DNA of 64,000 nt, taken from the NCBI GenBank assembly GCA_018105865.1, contig CM030841.1:15602182-15666181 (forward strand), given 5' to 3'. Shown piece after piece: positions 1-52,482 of this stretch (its first letter is position 1; every line of letters begins with the position of its first letter). Below the pieces are notes generated by a model. The model was not told the origin of the DNA and made no database searches. It saw nothing but the letters and a program-made list of their open reading frames with translations. The translations under genes were made by a program, and so were the position numbers. This DNA comes from Metaphire vulgaris (Eukaryota; Annelida; Clitellata; Crassiclitellata; Megascolecidae).

Positions 1-150
1 GTTGATTTAGCACTGGGGTGAAGTGATTTCTTCTTCCTTATAGTACTAAGGTTCATTTTGAAATCATTTGCGCTAGTGGCCATTACTATCTTCTCCAATT
101 CATTCCATCTGTCCACCACCCTCGCACTAAAAAATTCTGTTTGTATCTTC
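1..150 (-). pseudogene. LINE reverse-transcriptase C-terminal fragment
   Basis: On the minus strand the sequence reads EFFSARVVDRWNEL followed by ATSANDFKMNLSTIRKK. This resembles the C-terminal FFSxRVVxxWNSLP motif of LINE ORF2 proteins. The fragment runs off the window edge and has a stop and frameshift upstream (about 150-210). Confidence 0.6.
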
Positions 151-1870
151 AAACCCGTTTCTCAAACCATTTCATGTTGTGTCCTCGGGTTCCATAGTAC
201 TGTTTTGTTGTAGTGGTTATTGAATTCTAATAACTTAAAATCAATCAATCAATCAACTTCTATAGCGCCAGTATCATAATGCCCAGGGCATCAGCCAATG
301 GCGCACCAAATCCAAATAGCATTAAAGCCAGGTTAAGCCAGAAAATCAGTCCGAAACGGCGGGATAGCAATCTAAGAGGGATAAGCCAAGTCAAAGATAT
401 GTGTTTTGAGGCCAGATCTCAAAGATGATAAGTTATTAGTTATGCGAAGTGATGTTGGTAGTGAATTCCAGAGCTTAGGGGCGCCGCACACTGAGAAACA
501 ACTAGTGCCGATGACTGTGCGAGAGTGGGGAACAACAAATGAAGGTCCTGCCGATTCGCCGAATACCTAGTGGAATGATTAGTAGGTCGCGTATTGTCCA
601 GTAACGATGTGATTTTTTCTATAGGATCTGTGGTTGCTGGTGTCATTGGCTTGAAAATGCCTCACTATTGTCTGTTTGGGGACACTGTTAATACAGCCAG
701 CAGGATGCAGTCCGGAGGATTAGGTTAGCAACCGAAGTACTGTACATGTAAAATTAACGAAAACCCTGTAGTTGTATTGGAAGTGCAAATTTGTAAAATA
801 AAAAACCCGAGAGATGGCGGTTTTACTATATTAGAGGGCCTTGAGATTGTATGGCCTTTGCAGTGGCATAACTATAGGCAGAAAATTAAATTCAAGGCCT
901 AGGTTAAACATCGATAATTACTTTCGTTTTAGTTTTTGAGCCAAGGGGGTGGATACCCCCACATAATTAGTCGCTGCTATTTTAGCATCATACAAGAGTT
1001 GCCTCAAGTTTTGATGTTAGTAACAAAGTCTGTGAAGCTATACAGTGTCTTAACTTTCTCTTAATATATCTGGTCCATTGTATGACAGGTTTTATAGACG
1101 ACAAAAATGCCATGTATAATTAATTAATTCGCAATGTGACATAGCATGATAGCCAATTGAAGGCCTGTTGAACATTGGATGTATAGATATGCGAAAAATT
1201 CAGCAATTGAAGAAATTCTGTAGCAAAACCCAAATTTTTGTTTGTCCCCATCTTCATTGCGTCAGGCAATGCAAGAGTAATCAATATTGGTCTTTTCAAT
1301 TTCGATCAACAGCATTAAAAATAGTGCACATCCCAGTCATTTCATACTAAGCACTAGAGCCAATTACTCTACGAAAACGAGGGACATCAACAACATGAAA
1401 GTCCTGCCGAATATTTTGGGGAATGGGTATAAGTCAGTAAAGCGATGAACCATGTCTTAAGAAATCTGGTCCATTGTAGCCTATGACAGATTTTGATGTA
1501 TGTCCAAAATGCACTAAAACTCACTTACTGACTTTTAAAAGAAATTTCGAGGTTCCAACCGCCATTAAAAAGGAAGATGGGAATGGCCCATCCCATGGGA
1601 GGCCTGGACAGTGGACACCCCCAAGTTTTGTGGCAGGTCGCCGCCTATGGTCATTTGACAATTTTTATATTTAAGAGTAACAACTTGTTATTAGAAATTT
1701 CCTTCAGTTTTAGAGTAATTATTTATTTATTGCAACTAACAAAATTGCCCGAATGTAGTCTAGTCGAAGTTTAGGCCTATAGGCATATACATGATAATTA
1801 TTTAGGCCTAATTAAACGGTGTCTACTGTCTGCACTTTTCTGGTTGTACTTGAAAATCTGCTGCCACTTT
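151..1870. other. 3' flank, old repeats
   Basis: No gene is visible. 237-330 carries a retroposon-like tail with (CAAT)n and CTATAGCGCCA. About 1150-1290 is a diverged copy of the module at 30070-30170 (shared phrase TGTCCCCATCTTCATTGCGT). The rest is unassigned. Confidence 0.5.
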
Positions 1871-2011
1871 CAGGGGCGTAGCCAGGAATTTAATTTGGGA
1901 GGGTATAAATATTTGCGGGGGGGTATAAACCTTAACTATAAACCATATAAACTACATATAGCCACATATAACCACATAAATCACATAAAAAACTTTAAGG
2001 TAGACTGATTT

Positions 2012-2091
<80 letters not shown>

Positions 2092-2112
2092 GACCCCCGT
2101 CGCAACGCCCTG
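1871..2112. mobile_element. hAT-like MITE, CAGGGGCGTAGC family, with (TA)n inside
   Basis: Begins CAGGGGCGTAGCCAGG and ends with the partly complementary CGCAACGCCCTG. It is flanked by a perfect 8-bp target-site duplication, GCCACTTT (1863-1870 and 2113-2120). An 8-bp duplication is the hAT signature. The interior (TA)n expansion spans about 2013-2089. Confidence 0.85.
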
Positions 2113-2356
2113 GCCACTTTGAATTTCCGCAAATTGGCATGGCATCTGCTTGACTTGTACAGTAGAACTTCGTTAAACTGGATAAGGGCCTCGAAAATGT
2201 TGAACTAAGCAGTTTAACTGCCTGTCTGCTCTTTTCAAATCCTTTGCAGCATTACGTATTCATACGAGCAGTGCGACGGCGGACATACTAAAAGCTACCG
2301 GCGAGTTCCGTTTGGAGAGTCGCGGACAAAGAGAAGTGAAGGTACAATATTGCCAT

Positions 2357-2952
2357 CAGTGGCGGTTCCACCGTGTTGATGACTGGGGGTGCATCCTCCC
2401 TCCGGAGTTTTTTAAATGCTTGTCAACATATTTTTTGTAAGATTTTTTTAAATTGTAAAATTTTACATCCAGTCAGTGGCGTAAATCTGGCGTCAACATT
2501 GGAGGGGATAGAATCGTCGATAAAGTCAGGTCAGACCCCCTTTTCCGTCTCCGATGAGCAAAAAAACGTCATCCTTATATTTTTCCCTGGGGGTTAATTG
2601 ATACTCTGTCCCCCTCTTACTAATTATTGGGGGGACGGTCCCCCCCCCCCGTGTTTTACGACCTTGCATCCAGTGAACTTAATACTGCGGGTTCGTGATG
2701 ATTACCTTTTTTTCTTGTCAACCCATTTTTGCGGTAATTTAAAAAAAAACATCTACTGAAAAATGCTTCAGATGACGTGTTTTTTGCTTGTCAGCCTTTT
2801 CCGGCAAGGTTTATTAACATTTAGTGGACAAAACACTAAGAAAAATTACCTTTTTTTCTCTCATTTCTTTTTTTAAACTTTGCATACACCCACCAACTTC
2901 CTATAATTTTTTTTCACCCCCCCCCCGCCAAGAATTCCTGGAACCGCCACTG
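2357..2952. mobile_element. MITE, CAGTGGCGGTTCC termini
   Basis: Perfect 13-bp terminal inverted repeats CAGTGGCGGTTCC/GGAACCGCCACTG. Flanks share AATATTGCC but offset by two bases, so the duplication is imperfect. Related to the other CAGTGGCGG elements of this window, but longer. Confidence 0.6.
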
Positions 2953-3013
2953 AATATTGCCGGTGAAATTAAGCAAGTCAGGATAAACACGCTCTATTCA
3001 GTTTTCAACACAT

Positions 3014-3150
3014 AGATGGCGAAAGATGGCAGACTGGATTACGAGCTGGAGCGGTATGCTGAATGACGGAGAGGGTTCAAGCCCCGTAGGGTCCCTAGTG
3101 GCTTTCACACAGGCAGTAATTCCTCCTAAGGCACTTTAAATCACGCTATA
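3014..3150 (+). mobile_element. tRNA-derived SINE copy
   Basis: tRNA-like head with a B-box-like GGTTCAAGCCC, followed by CCCTAGTGGCTTTCACACAG and a tail ending CACGCTATAG. It matches, in opposite orientation, the copy at 26062-26197. Confidence 0.6.
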
Positions 3151-3692
3151 GTAGTTTTTTTTAGCTTAGTCATTGAGTGTTATTTTTGCAGAAGAGGCGT
3201 AGACCTAACAGAACAAGTGACTGAATTTCTAAATTGAAAAAGGTTTTGGACTATTTTAAAATTCTATCGTGAACTGTATATTGTACAGTACAATAGAAGT
3301 GGGTTATGATGCATCACTTGATTAGGCATATAAAAGAAACTACTAAAATCGGGCCGGCCATGCCCACTACTTAGGTCCACTATGCAGTGGCGTATCCAGT
3401 ATTTCAGAATGGGGGGGGGGTACTTGGGGCCCTACACGTTTTTCGACCTAAATGTCAAGCAAATTAAAAAAGGCGTCTCAAACTTTTGAAAATTTTGATG
3501 TCTGGTGAGCTTTCCTCGATCTAATACTACCCCTTGCCCCTCCCTAAATTCATATCCGAACAGGGGGCCGGGCCCTCGTCCCCCGTGGCTACGACAATGT
3601 CCAGGTGCTCTGTCCAGAGACGGGTTCCATAGGCTATTATGATACAGCATTGTCACTCTTCTCTATCTTGGGCTTTAAAGTAAGTAAGTGTC

Positions 3693-4116
3693 TAGGGTTA
3701 CCAGACGTCCTTAAATGATAAGGACAGTCCTTAAGGGCGTTTGTCCTTAATAAGGACGCAAAATGTCCTTAAATTCCATGTTTAAAAAGTGATTACCGAT
3801 TTCTGACATTACTCTAGATTAAAAGGACTTTGTAATTGATTGATATTGATTGCTAAAAAGGTCATCACTAGTTCTTTGTGCTCTTTGCATCTTCAACGTC
3901 CTAAAAAGACCGACAAGGAAAAAAAGGTCACTAGTTTTTTTGTTTTTTGGGCTATTTTGCATCCCTAACGTCCTAAAACAAAGTCCGACAAGCAAAAAAG
4001 ATCACTAGTTTTTGTGCTTCTCTAATGTCCTGAAAAGCCCGACAAGCCAGCTGGTGTGTTTTGTACAGCTGCATGTATGTCCTTTAAAATTCTTTCCCAC
4101 TGATCTGGTATCCCTA
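3693..4116. mobile_element. hAT-like MITE, TAGGGTTACCAGA termini
   Basis: 424 bp, termini TAGGGTTACCAGA/TCTGGTATCCCTA, perfect 8-bp duplication TAAGTGTC (3685-3692 and 4117-4124). No coding capacity. Confidence 0.85.
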
Positions 4117-4705
4117 TAAGTGTCAGTGTGTCGCAGACTTCGTTATTTAGCCTACTTATTGTAAGTTTTCTAATCCAAACACTTTAAAGCAATTATAATG
4201 CCTATGAAAATTCTGCTGAATCAATAGGGCAAGGGCACTATGACAACTTACTGGGTGCTTGGAAAGAAAGGTTTCAATATGCCGATGCCTGACCTCAGAA
4301 AAGCAGCAAAACCGGAGGATCACGATTTCAAGTAGATTACCGGTACAAGAGAAAGCTTGACCGCTATTGATTTAAAGCTGTGCTATTTTATGTGGATGTA
4401 TTTACACTGGTTAGAAAACAAGTCAATAATAATATTTATTATCTTCACTCCAAAATAAATACATTATATTCCCAATATGAGGAGGTACGGGAGAAAGTGG
4501 ACAAATATTGCTTGTTATTAAACAACTCTGTTTCATGTAAGAGTGCGTTTATTTGCTGTAAGCTTAGTTGCATTTTTAAAATTAACAACAGCTACGGTAT
4601 TGTTTTCATAATTCACATCTTTAAAAATTTGAAGTTTTCTACGTGAGATTTCTAAAATTATTGATGAAAGTACGCGTATTGTAAATATAATGTGCACGCT
4701 ATAAT
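4117..4705. other. Unassigned flank
   Basis: AT-rich spacer between a MITE and the satellite array. An 88-codon open frame at 4380-4646 has no recognisable features and A/T-driven composition; I do not call it a gene. Confidence 0.4.
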
Positions 4706-7700
4706 CCAGCTTTTTTTCGAAATTTGGGCGAAAATTTGTGGTGTCGTAGTAGGGCTTTCATATTTGCACTGATTGAAGACCAGCCGATGTCAACAAGGAA
4801 TCTGGACCCGCATTTTGGATATCTATCACTTTAAAGGGTTGACCAATCTATGCAATGTATAGCCACCATTATTATATTGCCAATACAAACTCATTAATAC
4901 GGTGGAAAGTGACGGATTTTTCTAGTCCACTGACATCACTGCAAAGCGTTTGAGGGTCCTAAAGAGAAATTTGGGTGAAATCTCGACATGAATTTTTGGG
5001 TCGCCCGAAAAATTTCCATGGTTTTTTTTCGAAATTTGGGCGAAAATTTGTGGTGTCGTAGGGCTTTCATATTTGCACTGATTGAAGACCAGTCGATGCC
5101 TACAAAGAATCTGGACCCGCATTTTGGATATCTATGACTTTAAAGGGTTAACCAATCTATGCAATGTATAGCCACCATTATTATATTGCCATCACAAACT
5201 CATTAATACGGTGGAAAGTGACGGATTTTTCTAGTCCACTGACATCACTGCAAAGCGTTTGAGGGTCCTAAAGAGAAATTTGGGTGAAATCTCGACATGA
5301 ATTTTTGGGTCGCCCGAAAAATTTTCATGGACTATAGTCCATGGTTTTTTTTCGAAATTTGGGCGAAAATTTGTGGTGTCGTAGGGCTTTCATATTTGCA
5401 CTGATTGAAGACCAGTCGATGCCTACAAAGAATCTGGACCCGCGTTTTGGATATCTATGACTTTAAAGGGTTAACCAATCTATGCAATGTATAGCCACCA
5501 TTATTATATTGCCATCACAAACTCATTAATACGGTGGAAAGTGACGGATTTTTCTAGTCCACTGACATCACTGCAAAGCGTTTGAGGGTCCTAAAGAGAA
5601 ATTTGGGTGAAATCTCGACATGAATTTTTGGGTCGCCCGAAAAATTTTCATGGACTATATAGTCCATGGTTTTTTTTCGAAATTTGGGCGAAAATTTGTG
5701 GTGTCGTAGGGCTTTCATATTTGCACTGATTGAAGACCAGTCGATGCCTACAAAGAATCTGGACCCGCATTTTGGATATCTATGACTTTAAAGGGTTAAC
5801 CAATCTATGCAATGTATAGCCACCATTATTATATTGCCATCACAAACTCATTAATACGGTGGAAAGTGACGGATTTTTCTAGTCCACTGACATCACTGCA
5901 AAGCGTTTGAGGGTCCTAAAGAGAAATTTGGGTGAAATCTCGACATGAATTTTTGGGTCGCCCGAAAAATTTTCATGGACTAGTCCATGGTTTTTTTTCG
6001 AAATTTGGGCGAAAATTTGTGGTGTCGTAGGGCTTTCATATTTGCACTGATTGAAGACCAGTCGATGCCTACAAAGAATCTGGACCCGCATTTTGGATAT
6101 CTATGACTTTAAAGGGTTAACCAATCTATGCAATGTATAGCCACCATTATTATATTGCCATCACAAACTCATTAATACGGTGGAAAGTGACGGATTTTTC
6201 TAGTCCACTGACATCACTGCAAAGCGTTTGAGGGTCCTAAAGAGAAATTTGGGTGAAATGTCGACATGAATTTTTGGGTCGCCCGAAAAATTTTCATGGA
6301 CTATAGTCCATGGTTTTTTTTCGAAATTTGGGCGAAAATTTGTGGTGTCGTAGGGCTTTCATATTTGCACTGATTGAAGACCAGTCGATGCCTACAAAGA
6401 ATCTGGACCCGCATTTTGGATATCTATGACTTTAAAGGGTTAACCAATCTATGCAATGTATAGCCACCATTATTATATTGCCATCACAAACTCATTAATA
6501 CGGTGGAAAGTGACGGATTTTTCTAGTCCACTGACATCACTGCAAAGCGTTTGAGGGTCCTAAAGAGAAATTTGGGTGAAATCTCGACATGAATTTTTGG
6601 GTCGCCCGAAAAATTTTCATGGACTATATAGTCCATGGTTTTTTTCGAAATTTGGGCGAAAATTTGTGGTGTCGTAGGGCTTTCATATTTGCACTGATTG
6701 AAGACCAGTCGATGCCTACAAAGAATCTGGACCCGCATTTTGGATATCTATGACTTTAAAGGGTTAACCAATCTATGCAATGTATAGCCACCATTATTAT
6801 ATTGCCATCACAAACTCATTAATACGGTGGAAAGTGACGGATTTTTCTAGTCCACTGACATCACTGCAAAGCGTTTGAGGGTCCTAAAGAGAAATTTGGG
6901 TGAAATCTCGACATAAATTTTTGGGTCGCCCGAAAAATTTTCATGGACTAGTCCATGGTTTTTTTTCGAAATTTGGGCGAAAATTTGTGGTGTCGTAGGG
7001 CTTTCATATTTGCACTGATTGAAGACCAGTCGATGCCTACAAAGAATCTGGACCCGCATTTTGGATATCTATGACTTTAAAGGGTTAACCAATCTATGCA
7101 ATGTATAGCCACCATTATTATATTGCCATCACAAACTCATTAATACGGTGGAAAGTGACGGATTTTTCTAGTCCACTGACATCACTGCAAAGCGTTTGAG
7201 GGTCCTAAAGAGAAATTTGGGTGAAATGTCGACATGAATTTTTGGGTCGCCCGAAAAATTTTCATGGACTATAGTCCATGGTTTTTTTTCGAAATTTGGG
7301 CGAAAATTTGTGGTGTCGTAGGGCTTTCATATTTGCACTGATTGAAGACCAGTCGATGCCTACAAAGAATCTGGACCCGCATTTTGGATATCTATGACTT
7401 TAAAGGGTTAACCAATCTATGCAATGTATAGCCACCATTATTATATTGCCATCACAAACTCATTAATACGGTGGAAAGTGACGGATTTTTCTAGTCCACT
7501 GACATCACTGCAAAGCGTTTGAGGGTCCTAAAGAGAAATTTGGGTGAAATCTCGACATAAATTTTTGGGTCGCCCGAAAAATTTTCATGGACTATAGTCC
7601 ATGGTTTTTTTCGAAATTTGGGCGAAAATTTGTGGTGTCGTAGGGCTTTCATATTTGCACTGATTGAAGACCAGTCGATGCCTACAAAGAATCTGGACCC

Positions 7701-8240
7701 GCATTTTGGATATCTATGACTTTAAAGGGTTAACCAATCTATGCAATGTATAGCCACCATTATTATATTGCCATCACAAACTCATTAATACGGTGGAAAG
7801 TGACGGATTTTTCTAGTCCACTGACATCACTGCAAAGCGTTTGAGGGTCCTAAAGAGAAATTTGGGTGAAATCTCGACATGAATTTTTGGGTCGCCCGAA
7901 AAATTTTCATGGACTATATAGTCCATGGTTTTTTTTCGAAATTTGGGCGAAAATTTGTGGTGTCGTAGGGCTTTCATATTTGCACTGATTGAAGACCAGT
8001 CGATGCCTACAAAGAATCTGGACCCGCATTTTGGATATCTATGACTTTAAAGGGTTAACCAATCTATGCAATGTATAGCCACCATTATTATATTGCCATC
8101 ACAAACTCATTAATACGGTGGAAAGTGACGGATTTTTCTAGTCCACTGACATCACTGCAAAGCGTTTGAGGGTCCTAAAGAGAAATTTGGGTGAAATCTC
8201 GACATGAATTTTTGGGTCGCCCGAAAAATTTTCATGGACT
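4706..8240. repeat. ~323-bp satellite array, about 11 units
   Basis: Near-identical tandem units. The anchor TCTAGTCCACTGACATCACT recurs at 4921, 5230, 5553, 5878, 6199, 6522, 6846, 7167, 7490, 7812 and 8137, giving spacings of 309 (first) then 321-325. Units differ mainly in the palindrome CCATGGAC(TA)nGTCCATGG, with 1 to 4 TA steps. The array continues at 10130 after a transposon insertion. The repeated ~70-codon minus-strand frame is a by-product of the unit. Confidence 0.97.
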
Positions 8241-8248
8241 ATATATAG

Positions 8249-10121
8249 TAGGGTGCCAATGAGTACCATGAGGAAAAAAAAGTTGTTGATTTTTTAAAGT
8301 CTCACCCTATGAAATTGTTCCCTTCTATATAAGAAAGCAAAATGCAAAGTTTTAACAAAATGTGTCGATATTTAGAGGTTGCACAACGCTGTTAAAACAA
8401 TGCCTTATTTGCATCAAACTTGCTTAGAACTAGAATCAGTAACAATGTGTCAAGTTTGGTTACTGTGTGACAATTTTAGGTTTTTTAGTTCACAATTGTA
8501 CATAATCTAAGCTGATCTTTGATTATATAATACACATTACATATTCTATGCAATATTGAATAGGCTACTTTTAGTGCCTTAGGTATTGTGAAACTGCTTG
8601 GTGTCCCTAAGATTCCAAACGGCACTGGAGAAGCGCAGGCATCAGCAGTGTTCCATTTGATCTAAGAGCGGAAACTCACAAACTGCATTCATTCGATGTG
8701 TTTTGATACCACAGCCAGTAACACTGGAATGAAGGCTGGTGCCTGTATCTTGCTGCAGCAGAAACTTTAGCGAGATCTCCTCCCTTAAGCCTGTCGCCAT
8801 CATGTCCACGAGCTCATAGTAGCCAGCGTGTTTGACTTGTTGATGGGCTGCTCAAGTGGGTCTAATATCAAATTATTTGAAAGATTTTCTAAAGCATGGA
8901 ATCACATTGATTGTTCTAAGTATGACAGTGTGACTGAAGACAGACACCTGATTTTATACTTTGAAATTATAAAAGGCGACCTGCTTGGATTCATTCGCCA
9001 ACAGCTGCAACTATTTCATCCCAGAGATGACTGCAGAGTTCCTGGTGCTCGCCTCGCTGTTTCTGGGTGATGATACTGCTAGCAACAACCCCAACATCCA
9101 TATCAATGCACCTGGCGCATACCATAGGGCACACTGGATGGGCAAAAATTCCGCAAAATACTAGATCTACCTGTTTCGATCACAGTTCAAACTTACAGCA
9201 GCAGAACTGGCAGGTCTTCAACAGTTCAATTTGTTTGTTGTGAGAATCTGTCTCAAGTCATGGTTTATCTGTACATTGCCTACTTCAGCTCCTGGGAATG
9301 ATCTACAATTGCTGAAGGATCTCGAAGTATATCGTTCAACAAATGATGCAGTTGCTGACGCAGCAATGAAAACGTTCAAGCGTCACTTATGGTATCTGAA
9401 TGATACCATAATGAAACCATAATGAAAGCCAAGCCATTGGCTTGGCTTTCTTCGATTCTCAGTCGTCTGCAGCTGAAAAGGCAAACATGGTCTCAGCTCT
9501 GTCAAACGGAGATTCTAGTCCTCTGGCTCGAATTACCTTGAAAGACGTACACATTGGAAATAAGCAGCTGAGTCACTTTGTATCTGCCAGCACCAAACAT
9601 GTCATTGCTTCGATGAACATTTCAACAGATTTTCTGTCTCTAGATCCATCCATTTGGGACAGTAACGAATCATATTTGGCAGCTCAGTCACTTGTAAGGG
9701 AGCTGAACGTTGTAAACGATGCAGCAGAACGCGGTGTTGCCCTAATCCAGACATTCAACTCGACGCTGACAAACCAGGAAGAGCAAAAGCAATACTTACT
9801 ACAAGTCATTGAACTTCATCGAAAACAGTTTCCATTACCAAATAAAAATGTTATTGTTCAATAGCTTAGCAGTCACTGACACTGACATTTGACAGTTTCT
9901 GAAGCTAAATGTTGTATGTGCGACTTTTTTTACGTTAATAACCATTAATGACATTGCGTTATAATTGGCTGACAACGTTTCGATTTTCAAGGTCGCTGTG
10001 CAACCTCTAAATACATCATAATAATGGTAAAAAATTTCACAGGTTATTCATTTGTGTATATGAACAAAATGCAAGGGTGAGACTTTAACAATTCTGAAAT
10101 TTATTTTTTATTGGCACCCTA
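8249..10121 (+). mobile_element. Degenerate hAT-like transposon inside the satellite
   Basis: 1873 bp. Termini TAGGGTGCCAAT/ATTGGCACCCTA lie within long imperfect inverted repeats: AAAGTCTCACCC near 8327 recurs inverted near 10080, and TTTAGAGGTTGCACA near 8370 recurs inverted near 10005. The 8-bp duplication ATATATAG is perfect (8241-8248 and 10122-10129). Only relics of coding sequence remain inside. Confidence 0.85.
8828..9864 (+). pseudogene. Broken transposon-borne gene
   Basis: Plus-strand frames at 8828-9070, 9100-9422 and 9442-9864 look like pieces of one protein separated by frameshifts and stops. Readable parts include GAYHRAHWM and, near the end, NVVNDAAERGVALIQTFN plus EEQKQYLLQVIELHRKQFP. 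I recall similar C-termini in multicopy invertebrate proteins linked to DNA transposons, but the family is not certain. It lies between hAT-like termini, so it is probably the decayed transposase or a captured gene. Confidence 0.6.
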
Positions 10122-10545
10122 ATATATAGTCCATGGTTTTTTTTCGAAATTTGGGCGAAAATTTGTGGTGTCGTAGGGCTTTCATATTTGCACTGATTGA
10201 AGACCAGTCGATGCCTACAAAGAATCTGGACCCGCATTTTGGATATCTATGACTTTAAAGGGTTAACCAATCTATGCAATGTATAGCCACCATTATTATA
10301 TTGCCATCACAAACTCATTAATACGGTGGAAAGTGACGGATTTTTCTAGTCCACTGACATCACTGCAAAGCGTTTGAGGGTCCTAAAGAGAAATTTGGGT
10401 GAAATCTCGACATGAATTTTTCGATTGCCCGAAAAGTTTTCATGGACTATATATAGTCCAGGTTTTTTTTCTCGAAATTTGGGCGAAAATGTGTGGTGTC
10501 GTAGGGCTTTCATATTTGCACCGATTGAAGTTCAGGCACACAGAC
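10122..10545. repeat. Satellite array, resumed
   Basis: One full unit (anchor at 10345) and a truncated unit ending near 10545. The palindrome here has four TA steps, like the copy that received the transposon. Confidence 0.93.
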
Positions 10546-10928
10546 TACTAATTCATAGCCAAATACGTTTCAGGTGACTGAAGAATAAATACCAGTTCCA
10601 GCATACAGTAGAACTTCGTTATAACAGACTCGTACTAAATATTACAGCAGTCCCGTTAGTTCTAATGTATTTGATGCTTGTCTTTACCCAAAATAGCTTT
10701 AGGCGTAAACTGCCAAATCTGGAGATTTGTTTGAGTCTTTGGAAGACGTATGAACACAAGGTAAAAAAACTGGATTTAATCATAACACAACGTAATTCTC
10801 AGGTCGCAACATTGCTTACATGCAGATGCAGCGTACCAGCCATATTCAATTATGTAGTAGCGCTATAATGTCTAGATTAACACAAATGCATACATTATCA
10901 CAGAGTCATCTTATAATGTGTGTGTGCA

Positions 10929-10971
<43 letters not shown>

Positions 10972-10981
10972 CATACATATA

Positions 10982-11025
<44 letters not shown>

Positions 11026-11035
11026 TGTATATATA
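10929..11035. repeat. (TA)n microsatellite
   Basis: Two TA runs joined by CATACATACATATACTG. Flanking 10546-10928 and 11036-11299 are AT-rich with no feature except a Tc1/mariner-type end fragment (CAGTAGAACTTCGTTATA) near 10606. Confidence 0.9.
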
Positions 11036-11299
11036 ACATAAAATATACACCTTATTATAAGTACATATCAATAAAACAGACTGTTAGCTAAACATTACTA
11101 TAGTAGGCAGACACACACACCAACAGCAAAATACAAACATACAGAGTGGAATTTATATATGACCTGCTGTACAAACCATTATATTATGCAAATTTCACTG
11201 AGCATTTTCAACGCAGATCGGGAAGTAGGATGCATCAAAGAATACACTAAACTAATGATATCAATAAGCAATACATGAAATGCAACTTTGATTGGAAGG

Positions 11300-11475
11300 C
11301 AGTGGCGGCTCCACAGGGGGCCCTCGCCCCCTATTGAGTGTCTGGCCCTAGTGGCCCCCTTGTTGGGACCCTATTCTTAATACCACATAACTAACAACAA
11401 ATGGTTGGCCCTCCCATGATTAGAAGTTGCCATCCCAACGGTCCCCCCACTTGCCAAATCCTGGAGCCGCCACTG
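11300..11475. mobile_element. hAT MITE, CAGTGGCGGC family
   Basis: Termini CAGTGGCGGCTCCAC/GGAGCCGCCACTG. The 8-bp duplication matches at 7 of 8 (TTGGAAGG/TTTGAAGG). Short C- and G-rich interior, no coding. Confidence 0.85.
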
Positions 11476-11554
11476 TTTGAAGGTACAGTGTAAGCAGAAA
11501 CACATGTGCTGCAAAAAGTGATACACTAGTACAAAGTAACTGTAGATGCACGTA

Positions 11555-11729
11555 CAGTAGAACCTCGTTATATCGAAGTTCAAGGGTCCGTGATAAATAC
11601 TTCGATATATCAGAGGTTCGATATATCCGATTCCTGTATCATTAACACAGTTTTGGCGGGACCGGCGCTCAAACTTCGATAAAAACGTGATTTCGGTATA
11701 AGCGAGTTCGATATAACGAGGTTCTACTG
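11555..11729. mobile_element. Tc1/mariner-type MITE (pogo-like ends)
   Basis: Inverted termini CAGTAGAACCTCGTTATAT/ATATAACGAGGTTCTACTG flanked by TA on both sides (11553-11554, 11730-11731). No coding capacity. Confidence 0.8.
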
Positions 11730-11989
11730 TATTTCTTCCAATGTTATAGCCAGTTGAGCTTCATTTGAATAATGGAATTGTATTTTCAGAATATCACTTG
11801 GTAATAAATTGCCGGTAACTACCTAGTAAAACTGCTTAATATCGTTTCTAATTATCAGTCGCAATAATTTATCTCAATCACAAGCGAATAGCAAAACTCA
11901 TACATGTAATAAGGTTACTGCACTAATGTATAACATGAAAATTCTCAATACAAATAAATTTTAGATCTTGTGATACTGAAGTTGCAAGA

Positions 11990-11995
11990 TTTATT
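11990..11995 (-). terminator. Candidate plexin poly(A) signal
   Basis: An AATAAA hexamer on the minus strand 450 bases past the stop codon. 11996-12444 would then be the 3' UTR, where I see no other feature. This is only a candidate; a downstream GU-rich element is not obvious. Confidence 0.35.
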
Positions 11996-12444
11996 TCAAG
12001 TAAAAATTTGCTGCTGCTAAAAAATCAACTGAAAATATAAAGTCTGCCCAGTTGTTATTTGCACTACCACTATGGAGTTGACAAAGGTTTGATGCACATT
12101 AATTATTTAATATATCCACCATTCAATTAACAACTTTAAATATTTAGCCTAGAAACGATGCAACACAAACAGTCTTACGTTTGAACAGAAATCTCACAAC
12201 ATACAGATCATCAAGTACAAGACTTTAAATTTTAAATTAAAATTAAATACGGTACACAATGGACCAGAACAATGAGAAATGTTAAGGCATCACTTCAGAA
12301 ATATAAGATTCGCACGTTTGGAAAATTACATAAAGCTCGCACTGAGTATTTTGTTATGCAGAACTATAGGCGGCCTATCAGACCATATTAAGGAGAGTAA
12401 CATTGACGACAATTTCTAAACGATACACAAAGACTTCTCAGTTC

Positions 12445-52316
<39,872 letters not shown>

Positions 52317-52417
52317 ATTATCGCTCAATCGATTCTTGGTCCGGCGACAGAACGATCACGCCAGAATCTGACATTTAGTGTCGTTTTTTAGACTGAAGGA
52401 AGGAAGGAAGGAAGTTT

Positions 52418-52482
52418 CACGTGATGTTCCACGTGAAATTCAAGTTCCACGTGAAATTCCCGCATGATCAGCGGGAATTTCA
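52418..52482. promoter_or_regulatory. Three E-boxes and a perfect hairpin upstream of plexin
   Basis: CACGTG occurs at 52418, 52430 and 52448, about 100-135 bases before the plexin ATG. The last one abuts a 12-bp perfect inverted repeat (arms 52452-52463 and 52471-52482, 7-base loop). bHLH factors bind CACGTG, so this may be a promoter or 5' UTR element. No TATA box or transcription start is evident. Confidence 0.4.

Noticed and set aside
4922..7059. Repeated ~70-residue minus-strand frame starting MRVQILCRHRLVFNQ
   Set aside because: Present once per satellite unit and changed by every palindrome-length difference; no sign of protein-level selection.
4706..8240. CRISPR-like regular repeat
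   Set aside because: The period is 323 bp with near-identical whole units and no unique spacers, in a eukaryotic context.
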